6,277 bases of DNA from an uncultured Lachnospiraceae bacterium (GCA_910589385.1 CAJUTU010000088.1:1-6277), one strand, 5' to 3'; positions 1-6,229 are shown, counted from the stretch's first letter. The notes: generated by a model not told the origin, from the letters alone. Numbers and translations are program-made.

Positions 1-33
1 TTTGCTAAAATCTTAGCAGATAAAGGAGTGTGA
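1..33 (+). CDS. Possible C-terminal end of an upstream gene (partial)
   Basis: The first frame is open from base 1 and reads FAKILADKGV before a TGA at 31-33; the other two forward frames hit stops within the first 15 bases. The ending looks like an ordinary soluble protein tail. The AAAGGAG at 22-28, which would serve the next start at 37, lies inside these last codons, as is common in tightly packed operons. Ten codons are too few to identify a family, and an open frame of this length can occur by chance. Confidence 0.25.
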   Translation, partial: FAKILADKGV

Positions 34-36
34 AAA

Positions 37-205
37 ATGATTCAATTAGTCAGACTAACAAAAGCGATAATGGTGCAGAGCCACAGACGCAAACACGAAA
101 GAAGAGACCGTTAATCCGAATTGGGTTATAACGGACACATTCTTTGCTGTTGATGATGATAGAATTGTGGGAATCATTGAGCTTCAGATGAATAATGGAA
201 GGAAT
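37..205 (+). pseudogene. Decayed GNAT-type N-acetyltransferase remnant
   Basis: An ATG at 37 with a good AAAGGAG site (22-28) starts MIQLVRLTK, which resembles the opening of small Firmicute GNAT acetyltransferases, but this frame stops at 112-114. A different frame (mod 3 = 2, about 104-184) then reads ETVNPNWVITDTFFAV followed by DDDRIVGIIEL. That is the characteristic beta strand pair of the GNAT fold, in the style TFFAVDDDRIVG. The catalytic acetyl-CoA binding loop (R/Q-x-x-G-x-G/A) and the whole C-terminal half are missing. The parts are brought together by an internal deletion plus a frame change, and the remnant runs into the ribosome binding site of the kinase gene at 210. In an intact member this protein would transfer an acetyl group from acetyl-CoA to an amine. 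The family call rests on recognised motif style only, and the exact ends are approximate. Confidence 0.5.
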
Positions 206-209
206 ATAG

Positions 210-710
210 ATGTCAAAACAAAAATTGATTATTATAGCAGGCTCTCCGTGTGTGGGGAAAACAACGGTGACACAGAAACTTTTTACTTCTTATGAAAACA
301 GTGCTTATTTTGATGGTGATTGGGCATGGTGTGTCAATCCGTTTTCGGTTGATGATCCGAGACTGAGAAATGGTGATAAAACAATGTCATTTGCATTATC
401 AACATATTTAAACTCTAGTTTTGATTATGTCTTTTTTTCATCGGTGGTTGTTGTGGATAAAACAATTCGAGAAGCGATATTAAAAGATATAACAGCAAAA
501 GATTATTCTGTTATTGGCATTACTTTGACCTGTTCAGAAGAAACTTTGCGTGAACGTCATAAAAAGCGTGGAGATCAAAATGAATGCTCCTTTTTCTGGC
601 TGCATTTAAAGCCATACAAAGACGATTATGTTATTAATACAGATAATAAAAGTGTTCAGCAAATAGTTGATGAAATAAAAGCTATTGTAGATAGTGAGGT
701 AAATGAATAG
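210..710 (+). CDS. P-loop nucleotide kinase-like protein (AAA/shikimate-kinase-like fold)
   Basis: This 166-residue soluble protein has a clear Walker A motif at residues 12-20 (GSPCVGKTT) after a hydrophobic beta strand (KLIIIA). An acidic FDGDWAW segment follows at about residues 34-40; the DGDW element is typical of small Firmicute kinase-like ATPases, where it probably helps bind the phosphoryl acceptor. A lid-like basic stretch (LRERHKKRGD, about 112-121) precedes the C-terminal INTDNKS element, which is also seen in gluconate/adenylylsulfate/shikimate-kinase-like proteins. The ATG at 210 is supported by GGAAGG at 197-202, and length and ending look complete for the family. It probably phosphorylates a small molecule, but the substrate is unknown; members are usually annotated only as AAA family ATPase or kinase. 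Base composition is distinctly AT-rich (17 G/C in the 60 bases 361-420), unlike the transporter genes downstream. It lies between two gene remnants, so it may be a cargo gene in an unstable strip. Confidence 0.75.
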   Translation: MSKQKLIIIAGSPCVGKTTVTQKLFTSYENSAYFDGDWAWCVNPFSVDDPRLRNGDKTMSFALSTYLNSSFDYVFFSSVVVVDKTIREAILKDITAKDYSVIGITLTCSEETLRERHKKRGDQNECSFFWLHLKPYKDDYVINTDNKSVQQIVDEIKAIVDSEVNE

Positions 711-752
711 TGGAAATAAGCGGATGTATGGAAATCAACACTTTTCTGAAAT

Positions 753-758
753 GGGAGG
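753..758 (+). promoter_or_regulatory. Ribosome binding site deciding the start at 769
   Basis: GGGAGG lies 10 nt before the ATG at 769. An in-frame ATG at 703 would add 22 residues with no family resemblance before the conserved MNIYYIGGSPC start, and it overlaps the end of the preceding gene. The site therefore favours 769. Confidence 0.55.
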
Positions 759-768
759 CGAACTGGAA

Positions 769-948
769 ATGAATATATACTATATCGGCGGCTCCCCCTG
801 TGCGGGAAAAAGCAGTGTTGCCGAGATTCTTTCAAAAAAGCATGATTTATACTACTTTAAAACAGATGATTTCCTGGACAGATATATGCAGACAGGGGCA
901 AGAAAAGGGTATTCCATTCTGGTTGCCGCACACTTTGAATTAAAATAA
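769..948 (+). pseudogene. Shortened P-loop kinase-like gene (only N-terminus and perhaps C-terminal tail left)
   Basis: From the ATG at 769 the frame encodes 59 residues. The opening MNIYYIGGSPCAGKSS is a Walker A P-loop (residues 7-14, GGSPCAGKSS region), followed by LYYFKTDDFLDRYMQ. That block looks like the nucleotide- and acceptor-binding start of a family of roughly 200-residue kinase-like ATPases found in clostridia. After KGYSI the expected middle (lid and base-recognition parts) is absent. The last residues, LVAAHFELK, resemble the helix that ends proteins of this type, so the simplest reading is a large in-frame internal deletion near 905-920. The alternative is a truncation with a fortuitous tail. 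Without a lid it is unlikely to be an active kinase. It is not a copy of the preceding kinase: apart from the shared GSPC P-loop style the two sequences differ. It ends 46 nt before the transporter operon begins. Confidence 0.55.
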
Positions 949-977
949 TTGGATGCATAGAAAAACAAAGAGACGAT

Positions 978-986
978 GGAGGAGGT
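978..986 (+). promoter_or_regulatory. Strong ribosome binding site for the small membrane protein
   Basis: GGAGGAGGT lies 9 nt before the ATG at 995 and is close to the ideal Shine-Dalgarno sequence. It supports translation of a 58-residue frame that could otherwise be overlooked. No convincing sigma-70-type promoter was found in the short interval 949-977. A weak TTGCCG (923-928) / ATAATT (945-950) pair with 16 nt spacing exists but is not persuasive. Confidence 0.7.
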
Positions 987-994
987 AAATAATA

Positions 995-1171
995 ATGCGT
1001 CATATTTATATTCGTGGAATCATTGGTCTAATCTGGCTGGTTGCAGCCATTGTATGTGGGGTATCCGGTAACTTCCCGATGATGGGGCTTTATCTGGTAT
1101 TGGCAGGTGTATTCCTGTATTCCGCATATGCGGCATGGAAAAAAGAGAAGGACGGCAAAGGGGGGAGGTAA
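995..1171 (+). CDS. Small two-helix membrane protein at the head of the ABC operon
   Basis: This 58-residue protein starts MRHIYIRG and contains two hydrophobic segments: about residues 9-25 (IIGLIWLVAAIVCGVSG) and about 30-47 (MGLYLVLAGVFLYSAYAA). They are separated by a short N-F-P turn. The tail, WKKEKDGKGGR, is strongly basic and probably cytoplasmic, giving an inside-positive two-pass (hairpin) topology. There is no cysteine lipobox or signal-peptidase site. The start is set by the GGAGGAGGT at 978-986. The stop at 1169-1171 lies 1 nt before the ATG of the ABC ATPase, and the C-terminal Lys-Gly-Gly-Arg codons contain that gene's ribosome binding site, so the two are probably translationally coupled. 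I do not recognise a named family. By position it could be an accessory or regulatory subunit of the transporter, or a small stabilising membrane peptide. Confidence 0.7.
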   Translation: MRHIYIRGIIGLIWLVAAIVCGVSGNFPMMGLYLVLAGVFLYSAYAAWKKEKDGKGGR

Positions 1172-1172
1172 G

Positions 1173-1880
1173 ATGGGAGAAACGCTCCTGACGATTAAAA
1201 ATCTGAGTGCATGGTACAGAGAAGAGAAAATGATACTTTCGGGTTTTTCTTTTTCGCTGGAAGAGCATGAAGTGGCAGGACTGATCGGGCTGAACGGAGC
1301 CGGGAAGACCACATTCTTGAAGGTTCTTTCCGGCCTGCTTCCAACTTTCCATTCAGACAGTATCTGCTTTTGCGGTTCCCCTGTGGATTTCAGGGGAGAG
1401 GATTTTAAGCTCTGCCGCTATACGGTGTTTGCCGAGGACAATTCTTTTTCGTATTTTACCTTCCGGGAATACCTGGCCTATGTATGCGCCGCCTATGCCA
1501 GGGAGGTGCCGGATGTGTCGGAACTGATACGGGGCTTCCATTTTGAGGAGTATACGGATGTCCTGTTAAGAGAGCTGTCAACCGGGAACCGGAAAAAAGC
1601 GTTTCTGATCACGGCGTTTGCACTGAAACCCAGACTGCTTCTCTTAGATGAACCGGTCAACGGCCTGGATTTCCAGAGCACGGAATACCTGTATCAGCAG
1701 ATTTTGGGATATAAGAAGTATGGAACCGTCCTGTTTTCCTCTCATATCTTAGAGAGTATCACGCTGACCTCTGACCGGGTATTTGTCCTGGAGGAGGGGA
1801 AGATCCGGCAGACATTTGAACACGGGCAGATAAGTGCCGAAGAAATCAGGGAGGCTCTGCATGATGAAAATGACAGGTAA
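1173..1880 (+). CDS. ABC transporter ATP-binding protein (ABC-2 / drug or peptide exporter type)
   Basis: This 235-residue ATPase would sit on the cytoplasmic face of the permease encoded next. In order it has an A-loop tyrosine (Tyr15), Walker A GLNGAGKTT (39-47), a Q-loop position occupied by Glu (FAED, Glu88) as is common in ABC-2 ATPases, and a signature motif LSTGN (135-139) in place of LSGGQ. These are followed by Walker B LLLLDEP (155-161) with catalytic Glu160, D-loop NGLD (163-166) and the H-loop histidine in SSH (His191). All catalytic positions are present, so it should be functional. The ATG at 1173 is preferred over an upstream in-frame ATG at 1107 because the added residues would lie within the small membrane-protein gene and because GGGGGGAGG ends 4 nt before 1173. 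The last 20 nt overlap the permease start. The family includes lantibiotic immunity, Ytr-like and multidrug exporters; the substrate cannot be told from sequence. Confidence 0.9.
   Translation: MGETLLTIKNLSAWYREEKMILSGFSFSLEEHEVAGLIGLNGAGKTTFLKVLSGLLPTFHSDSICFCGSPVDFRGEDFKLCRYTVFAEDNSFSYFTFREYLAYVCAAYAREVPDVSELIRGFHFEEYTDVLLRELSTGNRKKAFLITAFALKPRLLLLDEPVNGLDFQSTEYLYQQILGYKKYGTVLFSSHILESITLTSDRVFVLEEGKIRQTFEHGQISAEEIREALHDENDR
1848..1854 (+). promoter_or_regulatory. Ribosome binding site deciding the permease start
   Basis: AGGGAGG ends 6 nt before the ATG at 1861, inside the 3' end of the ATPase gene. The longest frame could begin at 1834, but that start has no such site and adds only a hydrophilic stretch. 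A second ATG at 1864 could also be used. Confidence 0.6.
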
Positions 1881-3072
1881 AGCCTTTGCTAAAAAGCTGT
1901 TTGGGGCAAGATATGAGCGGCTGCCCAGGACACTTTTGATTGATGTGATTGTATTCTGGGGGCTGTATATTGCCGGCTTTCAGGTACAGATTGCGCCGTC
2001 TGTCCGGATTCTGATGATAAGCGCCTTTACTGTAGGCGTGATGTGGCAGGCTCTTTCTTCCAGAGATAACATTGCTGAACTCGGGCATATGCTGATGCTG
2101 CCGAATAAACGCCGGGAGTTTGTATTCTCTTATGTAGCCGCATTGGGAGCTTATGCAGTTCTTACGAAGACAGGGCTGCTTTTTGCAGTTGTTCTTGCTG
2201 TGTCTGTCTGGAAGCCGATAGAGATGGTGGGAATGCTGCTCTGTATGATTCATGCAGTTCTTATGGCTGCATCCGTTTATTCTCTGAGAAAATACTGGTA
2301 TGCGGGCGGCATCTGGACTGCCGCCATAGTGGCTGTTATTCTATTTTTAGGAAGCAGAGCATGGTTTAGCCTCTTACTATTTGTGAATGGGATGTTCGCC
2401 GCCCTGATTTTGTGGCGGGCTGACGGATATGCTTTTTATCAGTGGGAGAGTAAGAAGAAACGTGCCCTCCGGCAGAGGAAGAAGGCAACTCTTTGGCGGT
2501 ACTTTTTCCGCTATCTGAGCTGCCATAAGAATTATCTTCTCAATACAGTTGTGATGTGGTGCGTAGCTCTCGTATTGCCGTATTTCCTAAGAGAAATGGC
2601 GGGCATGTCCGTTGTCCCGGTGGGTTTTGCGATTCTGTCCTTAAATACGCCCATCTGCATCCTGCTGTCCCGTGACCGTGATCTGGAGCAGGCGGTTCGT
2701 TTCCTGCCCGGGCAGAAACGGCGCTTTTGTATCCCGTACTGCCTGTTCATCTTCTTGTGTAATATGGCCGCAGATGTGATATTCCTCTTAAGCTGGCAGA
2801 TACAAAACGGCGGCGTCACGGTTCTTATGATTTTCGGAGCTGTTTTCTTCGCCCTGCAGAGCGCGGTGCTGTCTGTGCTGCTGGAGTGGTTTTATCCCAT
2901 CCGGGACTGGAAGATTGAAAGCGACCTGTGGCATCATCCGCGGAAATATGTGGTTCCGGTGGTCATGCTTCTGCTTGCGGGAGCTGCCTCGGCGTGGCCG
3001 GTGTTACTGCCTGTCCTACTGGTTTTGCTGGCATTAGAAACCGTAGTTTTACTAGGTATTTGCTGGAGGTAA
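1861..3072 (+). CDS. Polytopic membrane permease of the first ABC transporter
   Basis: This 403-residue integral membrane protein starts MMKMTGKAFAKKLFG with a basic cytoplasmic N-terminus. Roughly ten to twelve hydrophobic segments follow. The clearest are about 25-42 (LLIDVIVFWGLYIAGF), 47-68, 85-113, 118-138, 145-185 (two helices), 220-240, 250-270, 290-312, 318-342 and a long hydrophobic end from about 360 to 402. A highly basic cytoplasmic loop (SKKKRALRQRKKA, about 195-210) sits near the middle and could contact the ATPase. There is no large extracellular domain, so it resembles ABC-2-like permeases of the Ytr/YtrC-D or lantibiotic-immunity kind rather than MacB. It overlaps its ATPase gene by 20 nt and touches the next ATPase gene with no gap, suggesting coordinated production. 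I recognise no specific substrate signature. Helix counts are by eye. Confidence 0.8.
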   Translation: MMKMTGKAFAKKLFGARYERLPRTLLIDVIVFWGLYIAGFQVQIAPSVRILMISAFTVGVMWQALSSRDNIAELGHMLMLPNKRREFVFSYVAALGAYAVLTKTGLLFAVVLAVSVWKPIEMVGMLLCMIHAVLMAASVYSLRKYWYAGGIWTAAIVAVILFLGSRAWFSLLLFVNGMFAALILWRADGYAFYQWESKKKRALRQRKKATLWRYFFRYLSCHKNYLLNTVVMWCVALVLPYFLREMAGMSVVPVGFAILSLNTPICILLSRDRDLEQAVRFLPGQKRRFCIPYCLFIFLCNMAADVIFLLSWQIQNGGVTVLMIFGAVFFALQSAVLSVLLEWFYPIRDWKIESDLWHHPRKYVVPVVMLLLAGAASAWPVLLPVLLVLLALETVVLLGICWR

Positions 3073-3310
3073 ATGAAATTGGAAGTATTGAGAGCTGAGA
3101 ACATTTCAAAAATATATTGTCAAAATGCGGTGTCATTGCAGGCGCTGCGCGGGGTATCGGTGACGATCCAAAAAGGGGAATTTGTTGCTGTACTTGGGAG
3201 AAGCGGTTCAGGGAAATCAACCCTTTTAAATATTCTTGCCGGTCTGGACAAACCCACGGAGGGAAAGGTCTGCATTGAAGGTACGGATATTTTTTATCTG
3301 AGTGAAGAAA

Positions 3311-3339
3311 AAAGGACGCTTCTTCGGCGGAAAAAATAG
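3311..3339 (+). other. Candidate frameshift site: SD-like AAAGGA, A6 run and TAG stop
   Basis: AAAGGA (3311-3316) precedes a run of six A (3331-3336) by 14 nt, and the A run is followed at once by the in-frame stop TAG (3337-3339). Two lysine AAA codons in a row before a stop can permit one-base backward slippage, and an upstream Shine-Dalgarno-like element at 10-14 nt is the spacing known from the dnaX site. It is not a textbook heptamer, because the base before the run is G. An in-frame indel error gives the same picture. Confidence 0.35.
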
Positions 3340-3706
3340 GATTTGTATTCCAGGCATATGAATTACTGCACTCACTGACTGTCACTGAAAATATCCGGCT
3401 GCCGGAGCTTACTAAAGATGCCCAGTACGTAGAGGAGCTTCTTGACGCGCTTAAAATCAGGCAATATGAAAAATCTTATCCGGATCAATTATCAGGAGGG
3501 GAACAGCAGAGGACGGCCATTGCAAGGGCGCTAGTCAATCATCCCCCCATTCTTTTTGCAGATGAACCCACCGGAAATCTTGATTCCAGGACGGAGAGGG
3601 TTGTTATAGATTTGTTGAAAAGTCTGGCGGCAAAATATGGTACAAGTATTCTGCTTGTCACGCATAATGAAGAGCTGGTAAAAGATGCGGATCGTGTGAT
3701 TCGCCT

Positions 3707-3712
3707 GGAGGA
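3707..3712 (+). promoter_or_regulatory. Ribosome binding site for the FtsX-type permease (start uncertain)
   Basis: GGAGGA lies inside the end of the ATPase gene. It is 2 nt from a GTG at 3715 (too close), 8 nt from a TTG at 3721 (good spacing, weak codon) and 14 nt from the ATG at 3727 (long spacing, best codon). The true start is therefore 3727 or 3721, a difference of two residues. Confidence 0.5.
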
Positions 3713-3726
3713 CGGTGAAATTGTCA

Positions 3727-6096
3727 ATGGATAGAAAGAAAATCTTATCTGTAGTGAAAGGGTATCTTTTCAGGGAGAAAACCAATACCGTCCTGACTGG
3801 CCTGTTTCTCTCCTTTGTTACGGTATTTCTTCTGATTGGGAATCAGCTTTTTGCAAATGTCCGGACGGCAGACAGATTGAATGCAGAAGCCCTGGAGGGA
3901 CGGCAGCATGCGACATATTCTGATATTTCAGAGCCAGAGTTTCAGAAGATAAAAGCCTGTGATTTCGTTGCGGATGCAGGAATGAGCTTCCATCTGGGAC
4001 AGACGGAGGATGGGACGGCATTCGAATACATAGATGAAAGATACCGGGATCTGGGGGCGGCCGTAGCAGAGGCGAATATAAAGCAGGTCATAGACGGGCG
4101 CTGGGCACAAAAAGAAGAGGAAGCCGTATTTACGAAAAATTATATGGAAAAATACGGGCTGGAATTAGGGGATACGGTTACGGTTAATCTGACAGCTGCA
4201 GACGCAGATACAGGAGATGTGACATTTCGCATACCGGATCTTACCCTTACGGTTGCCGGAGTCATTGACAATGTGACCGGGTTTACGGACCGGAAGAATG
4301 GATATGTTTCAGAGGCGCTTGCAAGAAAAATTCTCAGAGAGAAAAACGGGCGGGTAAATGCTGTGATCCGGTTTGCCGATGAGGAGAAAATCCCAGAAAA
4401 TATTGATAAGCTGAATTTTTATCTGGGCTATGGAGAGGAAGAGTCAGAAACCTTACATGTGCGGATGAATTATATGCTTGCAGAAGCTGTCTCGGATGGA
4501 GGAACCCTGAAAAAGCAGAATACCGTCATGAATTTTACCGTATGGCTGGTGTGTGTCCTGGTTGTGTATAATATTTTTTATAACCGCCTTTTTGAAAAAA
4601 AATCGGATTTTATTGCTCTAAGAAAAATAGGGTTTCAGACAAAGGATCTGGTGAAAATTGCCGGAATGGAATTCCTGATTCTTGTCCTGAGCGGATTTGT
4701 GACAGGAATCTTGGCAGGGTGTTTCCTGAATCAGGCGGTATACGGTGAGATTATGAAAGCATTTGCCCATGCTTATGATGCGGAAGGGTTGGTTTCACCG
4801 GAACTGTCATGGGGCAGCATTTGGAATACGGGAGTAATGTTCCTGCTCATTATCATACCGGGCATGGCCGGCCTGATGCTGCAGCTTCAAAATGTCATGC
4901 CAATGGAGGTTATGCGTAGTAAAAGGAAAAACGTAAGGAAGCAGGTGCTGGCACTTTTGATTGTGTCACTTTCGGCGATTCTGATCAGCATACTGGGGAT
5001 TCAGGATAATCACAGCGACGAAGGCATCCTTTTTGTCAAAGAATATGTTCCCGGGGATCTGCAGGTGACGGCAGGCAGCATTTATGAAAATATACAGGGC
5101 GGGGATATTCCATCCATATCTGACCCGGTTTTTCAAGAAATAAAAGCAGCTCCTGGGGTGAGAGAGGTGCAGGATTATGAGATTAATTACGACAGGGGAA
5201 TCTTTCTGTGCGAGGACAGGGAAAGACTAAATCCAGACAGCGGGAATTATGAGTCGATGCTCGCTATGGAGCAGGAGATTGACGGAAAGAAGCAGTGCTT
5301 ATACAATCTGGTTTTGGCGACAACAGAACAGATGAAGGCTCTGGCACCGGGTTATGACGAAAAAAGAGACGGCCCTGTTGCAATCATGGAACCAGAGCTT
5401 GCAAAGACTTTGAATCTGGAGATTGGGGATATGTTTACCATCTATGATGAGCAATTGATCATAGACGGCTCGAAAGGCGGATGCAAGTCTGCCCGTGTAA
5501 AGCTTTTGGATACCCGGAATATTATATTGTCGGAAAATCATATAGGGGGAAATCTGCTGATTGTAGACAGGGAAACCGCTAAGGGTTTTCCGGGCGGGCT
5601 GTACCGGCAGATTGTCAACGTGTGGACCGGGGAAGGCGGGGAGGCAGCCACCGTGTCTGATTTGGAGAATATTTCAGACATAAACGGCTATTCGTTCCGC
5701 AATGCCGGCAGGCAGATACAGAAGTATATTGATTCGGATTACTGCCAGAAGGTGATGCATTGGTTTTTTATCGTCATTCTTGCGGTAATCGGCATTTTGA
5801 TCTATTTCAATACCGTATTTGCCAATCTGCTGAACAGGAGGAATGATTTTAAGATCATGCATAAGATCGGCATCCGGAAAAAAGAGATGTATTGGATGGT
5901 AATGAAAGAGGGGCTGCGCCAGGGCTGCATGGCAGCAGGAATGGCAGTGATCGTGCAGGTTGCTTTGAGCGTGAACAGGCAGGAGTCATTTTGGGGGATA
6001 TTTGCGGTGACAGATGCGGGAGTGGTGACAGCATGCGTATTGTTCCCGGTTTTTATCCTTTGGTATATGTTTCATAAGAAGATTGCAGCTTTCTAA
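3727..6096 (+). CDS. FtsX/MacB-type ABC permease with two ectodomains
   Basis: This 789-residue integral membrane protein forms the second transporter with the preceding ATPase. It has two similar halves. Half one is TM1 (about 22-44), a roughly 220-residue external domain, and TM2-4 (about 267-287, 312-334, 366-388). Half two is TM5 (about 405-425), a roughly 250-residue external domain, and TM6-8 (about 677-699, 730-748, 763-783). The duplication is visible in matching cytoplasmic coupling motifs, KKSDFIALRKIG (291-302) and RRNDFKIMHKIG (704-715), and in matching external blocks YGLELGDTVTV (143-153) and LNLEIGDMFTI (562-572), which are typical of MacB-like domains. Family members export or sense peptides, lipids or toxins at the envelope, and clostridial relatives often sit beside two-component systems for antimicrobial-peptide resistance. 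It overlaps its ATPase gene by 8 nt. Eight rather than ten helices and two ectodomains argue against a BceB-type permease. The specific substrate is unknown. Confidence 0.85.
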   Translation: MDRKKILSVVKGYLFREKTNTVLTGLFLSFVTVFLLIGNQLFANVRTADRLNAEALEGRQHATYSDISEPEFQKIKACDFVADAGMSFHLGQTEDGTAFEYIDERYRDLGAAVAEANIKQVIDGRWAQKEEEAVFTKNYMEKYGLELGDTVTVNLTAADADTGDVTFRIPDLTLTVAGVIDNVTGFTDRKNGYVSEALARKILREKNGRVNAVIRFADEEKIPENIDKLNFYLGYGEEESETLHVRMNYMLAEAVSDGGTLKKQNTVMNFTVWLVCVLVVYNIFYNRLFEKKSDFIALRKIGFQTKDLVKIAGMEFLILVLSGFVTGILAGCFLNQAVYGEIMKAFAHAYDAEGLVSPELSWGSIWNTGVMFLLIIIPGMAGLMLQLQNVMPMEVMRSKRKNVRKQVLALLIVSLSAILISILGIQDNHSDEGILFVKEYVPGDLQVTAGSIYENIQGGDIPSISDPVFQEIKAAPGVREVQDYEINYDRGIFLCEDRERLNPDSGNYESMLAMEQEIDGKKQCLYNLVLATTEQMKALAPGYDEKRDGPVAIMEPELAKTLNLEIGDMFTIYDEQLIIDGSKGGCKSARVKLLDTRNIILSENHIGGNLLIVDRETAKGFPGGLYRQIVNVWTGEGGEAATVSDLENISDINGYSFRNAGRQIQKYIDSDYCQKVMHWFFIVILAVIGILIYFNTVFANLLNRRNDFKIMHKIGIRKKEMYWMVMKEGLRQGCMAAGMAVIVQVALSVNRQESFWGIFAVTDAGVVTACVLFPVFILWYMFHKKIAAF

Positions 6097-6115
6097 TATG
6101 TTGGAGAAAAGTATC

Positions 6116-6229
6116 ATGAAAGACAAAAAGATATTATATGTAGAAGATGATTTAAGCCTGATTGAAGGGCTGAAGTACGCGCTGGAGAAAAATGGTTTTC
6201 TGGTGGATAATGCCCGTACTGTAACCTAA
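6116..6229 (+). pseudogene. Truncated two-component response regulator (N-terminus only)
   Basis: An ATG at 6116, 9 nt after TTGGAG (6101-6106) and 19 nt after the permease stop, encodes MKDKKILYVEDDLSL then IEGLKYALEKNGFLVDNARTV. This is the classic OmpR/PhoB-type receiver start: beta strand 1, the acidic pair Glu10-Asp11-Asp12 that holds Mg2+, helix 1, then strand 2. Similarity ends at about residue 35, and the frame reads two more codons before TAA at 6227-6229. The phosphorylated aspartate (normally near residue 50-55), the lysine switch region and the DNA-binding domain are all missing. The gene appears to be cut by an insertion or rearrangement at about 6220. In an intact locus it would take a phosphate from a sensor kinase and most likely control the transporter operon upstream. 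The remaining 37 residues should not be functional. Confidence 0.75.

Larger units (their letters stand above)
3073..3734 (+). pseudogene. MacB/LolD-type ABC ATPase split by a -1 frame change
   Basis: Read through with one frame change, this gives a normal-length 220-residue ATPase that would power the FtsX-type permease encoded next. The first part (3073-3339, 88 aa) has A-loop Tyr15 and Walker A GRSGSGKST (42-50), and ends RRKK at a TAG. The second part continues without loss in the other frame from about 3336: IGFVFQAYELL (Q-loop Gln), LSGGEQQR (perfect MacB/LolD-class signature), ILFADEPTGNLD (Walker B, catalytic Glu, D-loop) and the H-loop VTHN, stopping at 3732-3734. The join falls exactly in an A6 run (3331-3336), where family members read RRKKIGFVFQ, so only one extra A is needed. 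No start codon with a ribosome binding site opens the second part, so it is not a separate gene. It is either a broken gene, an assembly error or a slippage-expressed gene. The start ATG follows the permease stop directly and uses the GGAGG at 3065-3069. Confidence 0.85.

Noticed and set aside
703..768. Upstream in-frame start for the second kinase remnant
   Set aside because: The extra 22 residues have no family resemblance, and the better ribosome binding site precedes 769.
923..950. Possible promoter before the transporter operon
   Set aside because: The -35-like TTGCCG and -10-like ATAATT are poor matches and lie within the end of the kinase remnant.
1020..1352. Antisense open frames over the transporter start (also 1028-1312)
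   Set aside because: They lie opposite a gene with complete ABC motifs and strong ribosome binding sites, and their translations show no family features.
1846..2253. Reverse-strand open frames opposite the permeases and second ATPase (also 2532-2819, 2963-3385, 3531-3785, 3818-4110, 5299-5541, 5674-5862)
   Set aside because: They are shadows of well-supported forward coding sequence, with no recognisable domains or paired ribosome binding sites.
3364..3388. Repeated ACTG/CACTG units
   Set aside because: They encode the conserved stretch after the Q-loop and look like chance codon repetition.
3395..3405. CCGG-CTG-CCGG hairpin as a stimulator of the frameshift
   Set aside because: It lies about 56 nt after the stop, too far for the usual 5-9 nt spacing, and the stem is only four pairs.
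5892..6077. Forward open frame inside the end of the FtsX-type permease
   Set aside because: It is an alternative frame of the last transmembrane region; its Gly/Arg-rich translation looks like a frame shadow.
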